Translations under genes and position numbers: made by a program
Shown: in pieces, positions 50,601 through 62,258 of the stretch
Layout of the letters: each line of letters opens with the position of its first letter
Numbering within the stretch: position 1 is the first letter of the stretch
Assembly: GCA_028752905.1 (NCBI GenBank)
Contig: JAQNBH010000017.1
Span: forward strand, 32,563,908-32,627,907
Source: Cladorhizidae sp. MBARI D1340-BT2
Taxonomy: Eukaryota; Porifera; Demospongiae; Poecilosclerida; Cladorhizidae
Length of the DNA: 64,000 bases
Direction: 5' to 3'
The notes under the pieces: generated by a model
Databases searched by the model: none
What the model was told of the DNA's origin: nothing
What the model saw: the letters and a program-made list of their open reading frames with translations, nothing else

Positions 50601-50817
50601 AGTCCAACTGTTGTATCCATTGGAAGTGCATAGTTGGAGAGATTCCGATGATCATGGGTTATCTGACACCACTGTCCCAAATGAACAGGGGCCCGATATC
50701 ACTGTTACTCCTGAGGCTGATGTGGAGAGCAGACAGCCATCATTCAGACCAAAGAGAACTGCTGCTCAGAATGCAAGGGAGATTATTAGGGTCTTGGCAG
50801 AGGATTCTCCTAACTGA
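47620..50817 (+). pseudogene. BEL/Pao pol remnant (RT, RNase H, integrase, DUF5641)
   Basis: Reading order matches BEL/Pao pol. RT is at 47620-48630: VHYIPHHAVIRQ-like, then CTGPKFGHNIMDIVLRFRVHN, DIEKAFLMI, FGVSSSPFLLNA. RNase H follows at about 48640-49000 (FTDSKVALYWIKG). The integrase zinc-binding and core regions run from about 49430 (HCGGRLTNANLP, CVICRDFEG, then WGGIFERMIKSVKRCLRK). The C-terminal DUF5641-type region lies at about 50400-50817 (PVQLLYPLEV). Breaks: early frameshifts near 47700, loss of the catalytic aspartate pair of RT near 48217, a stop and frameshift near 48640-48750, breaks near 49630 and 49870, and a frame change near 50530. It cannot be active. Confidence 0.85.
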
Positions 50818-50912
50818 TCATGAACTGAATAGGTGTATTTATCATGTAACTTTTATCATTATTATTATCTGACAATCCACAGGTTTACCAGTGCTTGGTC
50901 AATGGGGGAGGA

Positions 50913-51099
50913 TGTTGTGGATCATTATATATTTGAGTTATGTAATAATCTGTCATATGTGAGCATGCGCAGTATAATTATGTGGGTTTTTTGCTTGGAT
51001 ACGAATATCATAACATTGTGAAGAAGCAACAGTGGTGTTGTTAATTAACTAAATAGTCAAAGAGGTTCCCAAGGCGGAAACAGGTTATTGTTTATTACA
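50913..51099 (+). repeat. 3' LTR of the Pao element
   Basis: Begins TGTTGTGG directly after a GGGGGAGGA purine tract (50904-50912) and ends TTACA, giving TG...CA ends. About 187 bp, short for the class, so it may be trimmed internally. Confidence 0.6.
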
Positions 51100-51104
51100 A
51101 TAAG

Positions 51105-51491
51105 CATGTCTATTGCAAGTTTAGGTTGGATCACTACAACCAATTAAAAGTGGCAGATCTTGGATTGGATGAAGATAACATGTACAAACTTTCAGAAAAA
51201 AATCATTAGTATTCAGTTTAGGTGAAATACCTTACCCTGGTCTTCAGCCATCACTCATTACTGGATACCTGGAGACTGGGGTGCGACTGAAGAAACCATG
51301 CCAATGTAGCTTGTAAAATGAGCATTAGTGATTCAACCATAACTATGAAGAGAAATGAACTTAGTGATGGCCAACAGTATTGCATGTATCTCAGCTGACT
51401 TTCAATATTTAAAATAGCTCTGCATGCATATTAATGAAAAAGTGTTCAGTTGTATCAATTATGTACAGTGTAATAATACTAGCAACATCTT
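51105..51491. other. non-coding
   Basis: No gene or repeat that I recognise; AT-rich. Confidence 0.5.
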
Positions 51492-51859
51492 TGTTGGTTA
51501 GATAACAGTGAACCAAGACCTTACCTCTCAAATATTATTATGGGCCTTGAACACCAGCTTGAAATGGTCGCTAAATACATGGTTGTATGATACTTCAACA
51601 AATATTAACTACATGATCTTGCTTGTCATTGCTTGGTGCTACATCAGGTAAATCTGCAGCCATACCAGATACAGATCGATATTCAGGAACTTATTGTAAT
51701 CGTATGTATTTTGTAGGTATGCCTATGTTGGTTTTCAAAGCAGGAATTGTTATTTGTAAGCATAATACAACCATATATTTAGCGACCGTTTATAGCTGGT
51801 GTTCAAGGCTCATCACAATATTTGAAAAGTGAGGTCTTTGTTCGCTGTTATATATCCAA
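51492..51859. mobile_element. MITE with about 95-bp terminal inverted repeats
   Basis: The left arm starts TTGGTTAGATAACAGTGAAC and includes GCCTTGAACACCAGC and GGTCGCTAAATA. The right arm holds all of these in inverse order and orientation, ending at 51859. About 368 bp with no coding capacity. Target duplication not clear. Confidence 0.75.
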
Positions 51860-52614
51860 GATTGTACCTAATGGGGTTAAAAATTGGCTAGTATTGCTAT
51901 CCTGGGACATAAATTATACTGTTTAACACTAATAATTAACTTTATATCTGTATGCATGCAGTGCTATTTTAATTAAGTGAAGAAGGAATGTGTAGAGGGG
52001 GGAAGTAGAGGAGAAGCAGTATATGCATCTCATAAATGAATAATAACCTCTGCAAGAGAGGAAATGACATTTCAACATAGAGAAAAATGGTTTAGATATG
52101 ACAAAGTTGAACATGAAATGCATTACATCAGCATTACAATGAGGATTCAGGCAATTCCACTGATTATATATCCTTAGCTACAGCAATTACTCTTGTGCCA
52201 ATTTGTATTCACAGTATAACTACCTAGATGCCAAACATTTGAACTTCACAAAACATCTCACACAACAACAGAGCAATGGGTACTTGCATAAGATTACCAT
52301 GCAGGTAGGTTGACTACTTCAACATGATGAAAAGAAAAGGAAGTCAAATTGACATTTAAATTCCATCAATCATATATTTTTATACTGATTTCTGATTTCT
52401 CATTAAAACTATCGTTTTTATAAATTTGAAGACAAATTTAAACAATAGCATACATATTAACCGTATCAAAAATTGTCTGTTCATGTATCTGACACTTCAT
52501 TTAAAAGTATTCTAGCTAAATATCTTGCATTGATACTGTTATACCATCATAATGTGCTTTGTGGGGAGCTTTTGAATAAAACTTATATTCTGTTGTGTGA
52601 TTTCAAATTCACTC
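51860..52614. other. non-coding, 3' flank of the repeat-protein gene
   Basis: AT-rich and without a recognisable gene. It should hold the 3' UTR of the minus-strand gene that stops at 52615. Confidence 0.5.
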
Positions 52615-55600
52615 TCAATTGTTTAGGTTGAAGTAGTGGTAACAATCTTCATTGTTATTGTCGTCATCACCATTACTAAAACAGCATGCCAAAGACTTGT
52701 TCTCTTCCTCAGAAACAGAAGTAACCTTTCTTGGAGGCTCAGAAATCATACCAACATCCACACAGCCTTCAGTAGTGAGAGAGCCTGCCCTTTCTCCGAG
52801 ATAATTGGGTGCAATTGGAGAGTTATGTGATTGGATACTGTGAACCTCTTCAACTTCCATATAAACATTTTCACTGATAATATCAGAACTTTTCCTCTGG
52901 TAGGTATTCAGTGAAGATGAAGACTTGGGCAGTTGCTCTCTGTGGATATTCGAAAAATCTTCAGCTTTGAGGATTTGAATATGAGAGGTATCTTCCATTT
53001 GGACATGTTTTGCAGATCGTGTGCTCTCTATCTTCTCAGGATCAGGCTTCAATTTTTTTGATGGTGCACGAATTAACTTGAAAAATTCACCAACATCCAC
53101 ATATCCATCACTAGTGAGAGAACTGGGCCTTTCATTCGATGCAGTTGATGAATCATGTGGTTGGATTCCCTGGATATTGTGAACCTCTTCAGCTTCCATG
53201 AAAACATTTTCACTAATAGAATCAGAGGAATTTTTCTGGTAAACATGTGCAGATAGAGACTTACAGAGTAGTTCTCTATGGATACTGTGAAGCTCTTTAT
53301 TCTTATAATTTGATTTTTTTCTCTTGTGAGAATCCAGTGTGGTCGAGGACTCCTGTAATTTCTCCGCATGGATACTACAAACCTCTTCAGCTTCCATGTA
53401 AACATTTTCACTGATAGAATCATGGGGAATATTTGGTGTAGGTGAAGGTGTGTGCAGTTGCTCTCTGTGGATATTGGAAAAATCTTCAGCTTTGAGGATT
53501 TCAATATTAGAGGTACCTTCCTTTTGGACATGTTTTGCAGATTGTGTGCTCTCTTTCTTCTCAGGATCAGGCCTCAAGTTTGTTGGTGGTGTACGAATCA
53601 ACTTGAAAAATTCACCAACATCCACATATCCATCACTAGTGAGAGAACTGGACAATTCATTGGGATCAGTTGATGAATCATATGATTCGATTCCCTGTAT
53701 ACTGTGAACCTCTTCAACTTCCATGTAAACATTTTCACTGATAGAATCAAAGGAATTTTTCTGGTAAGCCTGTGCAGATAGAGACTTGCACAGTAGTTTT
53801 CTACGGATACTGTGAAGCTCTTCATTTTTATAATCTGATTTTTTCCTCTTGTGAGAATCCAGTGTGGTTGAGGACTCCTGTAACTTCTCTGCATAGATAT
53901 TACAAATCTCTTCAGCATCCATGTAAACATTTTCACTGATAGAATCAGAGGTTTTTTCTGGTAAGCCTGTGCAGATAGAGACTTGCACAGTTGTTTTCTA
54001 CGGATTCTGTGAAGCTCTTCATTGTTATAATCTGATTTTTTTCTCTTGTGAGAATCCAGTGTGGTCGAGGACTCCTGTAATTTCTCTGAATGGATACTAC
54101 AAACCTCTTCAACTTCCATGTAAACATTTTCACTGATAGAATCATGGTGAATATTTGGTGTAGGTGAAAGTGTGTGCAGTTGTTCTCTGTGGATATTGGA
54201 AAAATCTTCAGCTTCGAGGATTTGAATATGAGAGGTACCTTCCATTTGGACATGTTTTGTGCTCTCTTTCTTCTCAAGATCAGGCCTCAATTTTTTAGAT
54301 GGTGCACGAATCAACTTAAAAAATTCACCAACATCCACATATCCATCACTAGTGAGAGAACTGGACCTTTCATTCGATGCAGTTGATGAATCATGTGGTT
54401 GGATTCCCTGGATATTGTGAACCTCTTCAGCTTCCATGAAAACATTTTCACTGATAGAATCAGAGGGTTTTTTCTTGTAAGCATGTGCAGATAGAGACTT
54501 GCACAGTTGTTCACTATAGATACTATGAAGCTCTTCATTGTTATAATCTGATTTTATTCTCTTGTGTGAATCCAGTGTGGTTGAAGACTCCTGTAATTTA
54601 TCTGTATAGATACTACAAACCTCTTCAGCTTCCAAATAACTGATAGAATCATGATGAATATTTGGTGTAGGTGAAGATGTGTGCAGTTGTTCTCTGTGGA
54701 TATTGGAAAAATCTTCAGCTTTGAGGATTTGAATATGAGAGGTAACTTCTGAATGTAATCTTTGGACACCTTTGGCAACTGGCTCACTCTCATCCTCCTC
54801 AGGATCAGGCAACAAAATTTTTGATGATGCACAAATCAACTTGGAAAATTCACCAATCTCCACATATCCTTCACTAGTGAGGGAATCAGACCTCTCATTA
54901 GTATTATTGGATGCAATTAATGAATCACGTGATTGAATTCCCTGGATATCGTGCAGTTTCTCTCTATGGTTGCTGAGAAGACTTTCACTGTTAAAATTTG
55001 ATTTTTTTCTTTGGTAAGCATTCAGTACAGTTGAAGGTTTATGCTGTTTCTTTGTATGGATAGTACAAACCTCATCTACTTCCATGTAAACATTTTCACT
55101 TATAATATCAGAGCTTTTTCTCTGATAGGTATATGGTGCAGATGAAGACTTGTGCAGTTGCCTTCTATGGATACTGGAAAACTCTTCAGCTTTGATGGCT
55201 TGGATACTAGAGTTAGCTTCTGAATGTATTCTTTGGACATGTTTTGCAAATGGTTTCATCTCTTCCTCCTCAGGATTAGCCATCAAGATTTCTGATTCAT
55301 CAACATCTACATTTCCTTCATTGGGTCTTTCATTGGGAATATTGGATGTGGTTGATTCATGTGCTTGAATTCTCTGGATACAGAAAACCTCTTCATCTTC
55401 CATATCAACATTTTCACTAATAGATTGCAACTTTTTTCTCTGGTGTATATTTTGTTCAATTGAGGATAGTTGCTCTTTGTGGATACTGGAAACCTTGTCA
55501 GCTTCTCTGATGGTTGAAATATGAGAAATGTCACCTAAATGTATTTTGTTGATTTTAGCTGTAGCATCATCAGATGTGCAGCATTCAGTATTGAGAGAAT

Positions 55601-55949
55601 GGGACTTAAATGTTCTACATATTGGTTGCTGGTTTTGTGTGAGTAAAGACACCAGTGAACCATTATCCGAATGTCTTTGGACATCGACCATTACATTAAT
55701 TGTTGTGCCCCTTTCCATTGGAACAGAGCCTTCAGAAATCTGGTTATTGATATCTTCACTAATTCTCTTTGAATTCCCACAACTTCCAAAGGTCGGTTGA
55801 CAGATAGTTAGTGGTGTAGTACATACATTGAAGTCAGGCATGTCTCTGTGGATAGGATCAGAGTTAACAATTTCATTGTTTTGTGTTTCTCCTCTGGAAA
55901 GAACCTTACTGAGCTCAATGTTGAAATCCATTGCAGGTCCATTCTGCAT
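52615..55949 (-). CDS. tandem-repeat acidic protein with tyrosine motifs (one frameshift)
   Basis: A minus-strand frame opens at or before the ATG 55949-55947 and runs to about 53955. A one-base shift there, in a run of A/C (AAACCTCTG where sister repeats have AAACCCTCTG), moves it to the frame that continues to TGA 52617-52615. Across both frames this is about 1110 codons without another break. The product is hydrophilic and rich in S, E, K and H. It is built from alternating units of about 66 and 108 residues, bearing ENVYMEVEEV-type and DGYVDVGEF-type tyrosines followed by +3 V/I/A, with acidic flanks. No signal peptide, membrane helix or enzyme domain is visible in this part. I infer a phosphotyrosine docking scaffold, or the cytoplasmic part of a larger protein whose upstream exons I cannot place. 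I know no family match. Confidence 0.72.
52800..55430 (-). repeat. coding tandem repeat, alternating short and long units
   Basis: The sequence for SISENV recurs (plus-strand coordinates) near 52868, 53206, 53402, 53728, 53927, 54124, 54445, 54640, 55092 and 55410. Most spacings alternate between about 197 and 325 bp, with one doubled short unit (53728-53927-54124) and a damaged stretch at 54640-55092. High similarity among the central units indicates recent expansion or gene conversion. The outermost units are the most diverged. Confidence 0.85.
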
Positions 55950-57945
55950 GTACAAAGTGTTAATGTTACCTCATCAACAACATCATTAAAAACAACAAAA
56001 TCATCAACAATAACAACAACGATGCACACAACAACAATATAATAATAACTTATGATTTACCATCATTAGCAACAATGACACACAACTGAAATGTTTTGGT
56101 TTGAGGTAATAATACTCCTACCTCATCTATATATTTTTTACCAGCAATTACCGTTTACAGACAATATTTTGCTATCATTAATAATTTGTCTAAAACATTT
56201 AGCTAGTATTACTTGATAGTTTATTTCTTGCTCTTTTAATACAATGGCATGATACCCTAGCCCTAGCCTTAGCCCTAGCCTCGCCCTAGGGGCACTTGCG
56301 AGAAGGTACATCGTAATATAGTATAGAGACCACAATCGTTTACACGGCCTTCACCATTAGAATCATGTACACATTTAATTCAATTAGGGAACATGATTTT
56401 AAATGATAAAGAGTCCACTAAAAGTTTGTGCAAGGTAGGCATAGGCATATTCTTGTTGCCGTTCAGTAAGTTGTGTTAAAATGCACATGGTTAAAGGACC
56501 TATCGCGTGGGTTTGTTATATTCACGAAGTGGTACAATGAGATACATAAAATTTAAACTAATAATGTATATATATACACAAATTCACATTTGTTTTAAGA
56601 TGGACTACCACCATGGTGGTCTGCTGTGCTGGATAAATGGAAGCTTGTTGTGATCAAGCAGCAGCTTGAATTAACCAAATTTGATGTCTAAGGAGGAGCC
56701 TAAGAAATTGATATAGAAAAGTGGAGGTATTGAGCTTGAAAGAATTACGTAAAAATAAATACATTTTCATTTCACAGACAAATGGAACAAGCAGGCAAAT
56801 GTGCATACATTGCTTACACAGCAGTTCTGCTATGAACATTCCAAACATCTGCTACTGGCACAGAAGAAGTTGTGTGTTTATGCGTGGGTGGGTAAATAGA
56901 AACAAATCTGTTGCCTTGTATTATCAGTGTTGATATACACGTTTAGTGGTCACATAATATAAAACAATTGAGAGAAAAGATGGCAGGCACATGCTTGAGG
57001 ACTTGGACATAAGAGGTGGCAATCCCAATTGAAACTGGATATACTGTACAGTCATAAGCTCAGTCATAAGCTCATCAAACACTACTAGCTTGCACTTTTA
57101 TACTTTATTGGAGTATCGACAAACTTTTCCAGGCACACTTCTCTAGGCATTAAACTATATAACTATCTACTCTATCAACCAGAAAAGACAAACATAAATT
57201 CAAAACTAGAAGTTGTTATCAGCTTCCCAACTAACAGCCAACAAAGGCAGCTATCAATTCAAATCAGCAGACAAATCTTGGCATTCTCTAGTAAGTCCCT
57301 GAGACAGTAATACTGTGATAAAAAAGATCTTATGAAGCCCATTACAACTGTGCTATAACTTTATCTAGCTAGAGAGCTAGCTACATTCATTCTTATATTT
57401 CTTAACTCCATTGCCAGTGCTTGGTATTATTTATGTCCAGGAGCTTTCTCAGGATCAGGAGCTTGAAGATTTTATATGTCCGAGCAGAAGTGACATCTCA
57501 AAAGTCAATTGTTGGCTAAACCTCAGTAATTGCCTTTGAGATCAAGTTGAAGTCCAAATGGGACACTAAAGCATGGCAGACAATATCTGGTAGCCAATTT
57601 TCCAGTATCATGATAGAGTGTCAAAGGTCTTTATCCCAAGTTCAAGTTTCAGCCAGTTTTGTCTCTCACATATCAAACAAGAGGGTTTCATGGACATCTC
57701 ACATGATATAATAGCATTTTTTAATGATGCGGTTAAAAATTTAATGGTATGCACAGAAAAAATTCACTATGTTCTTTGTTGAATAAAGTACTCACCATAC
57801 TTATTAAGAGCAGAGAAAAACATACATCTTTCATACTGGTCATTCAGCATGGTGCCTATAGTCAAGCACTATATAGCCGGATGTTAAACAAATTGCAAAA
57901 TAAATTCTCTCAATTATTTCCTATTCAGAAAGTATGCTCTATACA
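55950..57945. other. upstream region of the repeat-protein gene
   Basis: No gene I can firmly support. A minus-strand GT-AG bounded, phase-1 symmetric open segment (56126-56061, VGVLLPQTKTFQLCVIVAND) could be an upstream exon. A CCCTAGCC-rich stretch lies at 56252-56286. The rest is AT-rich. Confidence 0.4.
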
Positions 57946-60345
57946 GGGATGGGCAATTATTTTTTCCATGGGGCCACATGAGAAACAGAAAATATTGTGG
58001 AGGGCCGGGCCAAAAGGCTTAACTCAATTCTGCATGATATTAATTGTATTTCTCAAAACAATGGTAAACAAAATGTGAACATTTTTTACATTTGTGACTC
58101 ATTATATTAGTGATCATTTTCAGTCACATTCACCCCAAAACAGATTTTGAGTTTTATATACAGTTGGAAAGAGGTTCTTAGCTTTCTAAAGACATCACAA
58201 TATTGTCTTTGTACTAAGCAAGATATATTCACTGAACTGTGATTTTGAGAAAAAGGCCCCCAAAGAAAGTGTTCCAGTTCACTGCTAGTTGGTGCCTACA
58301 TTTGTAGTCTAACCACCTCATTTGGTATTTTTCATTTCTTTTTTCTTGTTCAGTGAGAGAAATATATGGGCTTTAACGAGTGCATCAAAGTCAGGTTGAA
58401 TGTCTGAGGTGGAGATGCGAAGCAAAGCTGACAGATGATCATCAGTGAGAGAGGATCTATACCTGGATTTGGTAAACTTCATCACTGAGAATGTTTGTTC
58501 ACATATGTAGGTAGAGCCAAAGAGAACCAACACCTTCTGAGCACGTCTCCTCATGTTTGGAAAGTTCTCCTCCTTGAGAGAAGAGTAAAAATCCAGCAGT
58601 GATCCTGACTTAAAGTGCTCTGCCAGTACTGCATCAGACTGCGGGTCAATGAGTTCCAGCTGAACATCACTGGGTGCATTATCCACACTGCAGGTAAAGG
58701 GAGAGGAAATCAAGTGCATCTCATCCTCGATTGTTCTGAGATCTTCAAATCGCCTTGAAAACTCACCATGCAGTGCTCCTAACATGGATGAGTACCTGCG
58801 GAGGTGATCAGCTGATGGTGTGACTTTCTTTAGGGTGTGTATGTGAGTGAGAATGTTGCTCTCCAGTTGGCTTGATAGAAACTCCATCTTTCTCATGAAA
58901 GCCTTCACCAGGCTGTGCATTTCATAAACAAAAAGGCCTTTGCCTTGCAGTTTGGTGTTCAGTTCATTCATCAGTGCAGTCACATCAACAGCAAATGCAA
59001 AATCTGCCATCCAGTCGTCATCTGAGAGCTCTGGGATTTCTTTGCCTTTCTTCTCACAAAACTCTCGAATCTCTGCTTTCAGGTCCCAAACCTTTTTAGC
59101 ACTTTGCCCAGACTGAGCTATCTGACAGCTGTGTGGTAGCCGATGTCACTATGCTCAGTCTCATGCTCCTCCAAAAGTGCAACAAACTGCCTGTGATTCA
59201 ATGCTCATGCCCTGATGAAGTTTACTATTCTAGTTACAACATCAATAACATGGTTAATTTTTAGCACTGACTTGCACAACACATGCTGGTGTATAATACA
59301 ATGCAAAAATATCAATTTCTGATCTGCATCGATTTCCGTCACTTTATCTTGCATACGTTTCAAAAGTCCAAAATTTTTCCCCGTAACATTTGGACAACTG
59401 TCCATTGTGACACCTACCAGTCTGTCCCATTTCAGTCCCAGCGTGTCCATGCACACATTTACCTCCGTGAACAGATCTCTCCTTGTCGTTGTCCCTTTCA
59501 TTGACTGCATTGCAGCCAGCTCCTCCGTAATCTTGAAGTCCTTGATCCCACGGACAAATACGTGTAACTGGGCTGTGTCACGGACATCACAGCTCTCGTC
59601 CAAAGCCAAGGAGAAAAGGTCAAAACTTGCCACTTCACATTGCAGCAGATTCCCTGCAATGTCCTCGATCCTTCTCATCACCGTTCGCCTGGACAGCGGT
59701 ACTTGCTCAAATGCTTTTTTTTCTTCAGGGCATATTAGTTCTGCAGAGTCCAACAAGCACTCTTTGACAAACTCCCCCTCCGAGAATGGCTCACTGTTTT
59801 TAGCGATTTTGTGGGATATCACAAAGCTAGTCTTGGTTGCTGCATCCCTGGATGTGTGAAGCTTGGTAAAAATGCCTTGCTGCTTTTGTAGCTTAGCTAG
59901 CAAAGCTTCCGATGTCCGGCCCTTTCAGCATCAGTCAAGTTTTTGTATTTTTCCACGTGTTTCGTCTCGTAATGCTGACTCAAATTGTAATCCTTAAACA
60001 TGGCGATCTGCTCTCTGCAAACTAAACACACGGCTTTACCTCCGACTTCAGTAAATAAATACTTAGCAGTCCATTTTTGGTTGAAAACCCTGCATTCAGC
60101 ATCTACCTTTCTTTTTTTAGCATGAGCGGACATTTTGAGGGCTAAAGTCGTATTGCGACCTGCTTGTGACAACGATTCAATCACGCGCACGTCTTAATTT
60201 AGGTATTGCGTCATTTTGTATGTGAATAAAAAAGCACCTTCAAAATAAAAGCAATGCAGCTTTAGTCCCTTACACGGGCCGGTCAGAGTCAACCAAAGGG
60301 CTGTATGTGGCCCGGGGGCCGTAAAATGCCCAGGTCTACTCTATA
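57946..60345 (-). mobile_element. hAT transposon 4 (GTF2IRD2/Charlie-like) with TIRs and TSD
   Basis: The left end CAGGGATGGGC (57954) and right end, complemented, AGACCTGGGCATTTTACGGC match the CAGRSSTGGGCAAA...GGCC pattern of Charlie-type hATs. The flanks GCTCTATA (57946-57953) and ACTCTATA (60338-60345) are an 8-bp target duplication with one mismatch. About 2.38 kb. Confidence 0.82.
58318..60190 (-). pseudogene. GTF2IRD2-like hAT transposase, broken
   Basis: The minus strand begins near 60130 (MSAHAKKRKVD). A BED-like zinc finger follows (CLVCREQIAMFKDYNLSQHYETKH), then a frameshift near 59910. The core continues at 59903-59205 (SLALDESCDVRDTAQL, VGVTMDSCPNVTG, HCIIHQHVLC), then a stop after FIRA. 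Next comes LNHRQFVALLEEHETEH, with a stop where tryptophan of the VRW motif is expected, then another frameshift. The last frame, 59010-58318, includes WMADFAFAVD, and VLFGSTYICEQTFSVMKFTKSRYRS, the hAT dimerisation region. This is the family from which vertebrate GTF2IRD2, FAM200 and similar genes were domesticated. Here it is an inactive but fairly young copy. Confidence 0.85.
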
Positions 60346-61471
60346 ACATACTAATTTTAAGGAATCCGGAAAGTGAGGAAATTGTATTAAGAAAAACACT
60401 TCCTTTGCCATTTAAGCACCATGTTAAATAACCTATTTTCAAATATTGGCTCTAGGCCAGTTGTATAAAACAGTCATTAATTCAGTCCGACTCAATGAGT
60501 TAAAGATTTTGCCACAATTAGCACAAACTGTAATAAAAAGTCTTAAGCCAAGGTACTTCAGCTTCAGATCAGTACATTTGTAGTGGTAATCACATGCATT
60601 TTAATAACATTATAGTTATTATAGTTAAAGCTGTATCAAGCATGCATCTTATAATGGGCCGTGACCTGGACCTATGACCTCAATGCCATGTGCTCTGTTT
60701 TATGCCATGTGCTCATATTTGCTTTTTGCAATGGAGGCATCACAAGATTATGTCCTCTGTAAGCAGCCTGTAGATGAGACAGCACCACTGTTACTCTGGA
60801 TGAAAAGGGAAGTAGAAGCATCTACAAGGCCATCAATAAATGACATTATCCATTCTATCCCTGGACAACTGCTACACCAGGAATTTCACAAAAATACTGC
60901 AACCCACAGCAAATAGCCAAAATTATTAAACCACCAAGTAAAGACATTATAAAGCTGCAGATACTGGAAGATTTATACTTAAATCAACAGAAAAGCGGTT
61001 TAACTTTGGCACTGATTGTTTCTTCAGTGGCAAACTTCAGTGATATTTGGAATAAATGGAAAGGGTTCTGATGCTTGCCCAGTCAAGACAACTGAAATGT
61101 GGACACAATTATGAGTGTGCCTCGTGAAAAGAGGTGATACCTGGGCAGATGTGGCAGATGTACAAATAAGACTTCAGCATGTTCATAATATGCATGCCGC
61201 AGATGCAGTGTACCACAGTGTAGTGTTAATTTCCTTACAAAGAAACAGATAGTCATGAGTATGAAATAAACAGCCCCAGATCAAGCTGATGTGATGAAAT
61301 CAGTAATGCTCCTCAATAAGAAATCAAATCCTTGAAGTCTTCTGGGACTTCTACACCCTGATTGTTTTACATTGGTATGGTATCCAGGCAGAGTGTATTG
61401 GCAACTAGGAATAATCTCCAAGCTGTTTAACCATTACTTGGCAGCATCTTGGCACAATAACTTCACAAAGT
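60346..61471. other. non-coding or unrecognised
   Basis: An 80-codon frame at 60674-60916 (MEASQDYVLCKQPVDETAP) has balanced composition but no recognisable domain or splice context; I leave it unassigned. Otherwise nothing seen. Confidence 0.4.
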
Positions 61472-61736
61472 CTGCCTGGGTTTACCTGCAGTGGATGTCT
61501 AACCTGCCTGGGTGTAACTGCAGTGGATGTCTAATCTGCCTGGGTGTATTTGCAGTGGATGTCTAATCTGCCTGGACATATCTGCAGTGGATGTCTAATT
61601 TTCCTGGGTGTATCTGCAGCAGATGTGTCATCTGCCTGGGCATATAATTATATCTGCAGTGGATGTCTAATCTGCCTGGATATATCTGCAGTGGATGTCT
61701 AATCTGCCTGGGTGTATCTGCAGTGGTTGTCAAATC
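61472..61736. repeat. minisatellite, about 32-bp unit, about 8 copies
   Basis: Units contain CTGCAGTGGATGTCTAAT followed by CTGCCTGGGTGTAT. They vary by single bases, and one unit carries an insertion (ATAATTAT). Confidence 0.9.
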
Positions 61737-61928
61737 TCCAAGATGAGCAATTAGATGTTGCAATTGAAAGAAGGTGTCCATTTGTAGGAAGAAATGAATG
61801 TCATTGGGATGGCCTGTTCTCAGATCTCATCATCGAGTAGGTGCTTGTGGGAAGCATGAAGACCAGTGAGGGTCCCACAAGAGGATGAGGGATGAGTTAA
61901 CAATAATGCCTGATGTGATTGTTGTCTA

Positions 61929-62199
61929 TGTTAGGGATCTGTTCTCTAGACAGATCCAGATAAACTACAATATTATAACTCCACACTGTATTCCACATCT
62001 TTTACTACCCATGAGGTTCAGGTCAGGTGAGCTTAATTACTCTACCTGACCCTTTACCTCATGATCACAACTCATTTACACTCGTTACAAGCAATCAAAC
62101 ATACTCTAACTATATTCTCCTTCAGTTATGTTGTCTATGTGTTTGAGTTATTGTTCTGTTCGCTTGTTGGAGCTCTTCTAGGTTGGAAGATCCACAACA
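61929..62199 (-). repeat. 3' LTR of the Gypsy-class element
   Basis: On the minus strand it begins TGTTGTGGATCTTCC, right after a GAGAGGAGGGAGGAG polypurine tract (62200-62216), and ends CAGATCCCTAACA, giving 271 bp with TG...CA ends. The partner LTR lies beyond the window. Confidence 0.7.
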
Positions 62200-62258
62200 C
62201 TCCTCCCTCCTCTCCCAGCAGGAAGTCCGTAACTATCTGCTTCTTCTTTGTCGGTCTC

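Larger units (their letters stand above)
47475..51104 (+). mobile_element. BEL/Pao retroelement, degenerate, with inverted left LTR piece
   Basis: The block starts TGTAATAAACAG at 47480 and ends TTTATTACA at 51099, and is flanked by ATAAG on both sides (47475-47479, 51100-51104), a candidate 5-bp target duplication typical of BEL/Pao. The right end is an LTR in normal orientation (50913-51099) after a purine tract. The left end is part of the same LTR but inverted (47480 to about 47616). Between them is a decayed pol. Gag and the tRNA primer site are missing. Confidence 0.7.

Noticed and set aside
56252..56286. CCCTAGCC repeats resembling telomere sequence
   Set aside because: Only a few imperfect units, not the CCCTAA repeat, and internal; no sign of a chromosome end.
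60674..60916. 80-codon frame with ordinary composition
   Set aside because: Could be a gene fragment, but there is no domain, splice partner or promoter evidence.
61563..61781. Minus-strand frame with PRQ/HCRY-like repeats
   Set aside because: Translation of the 32-bp minisatellite.
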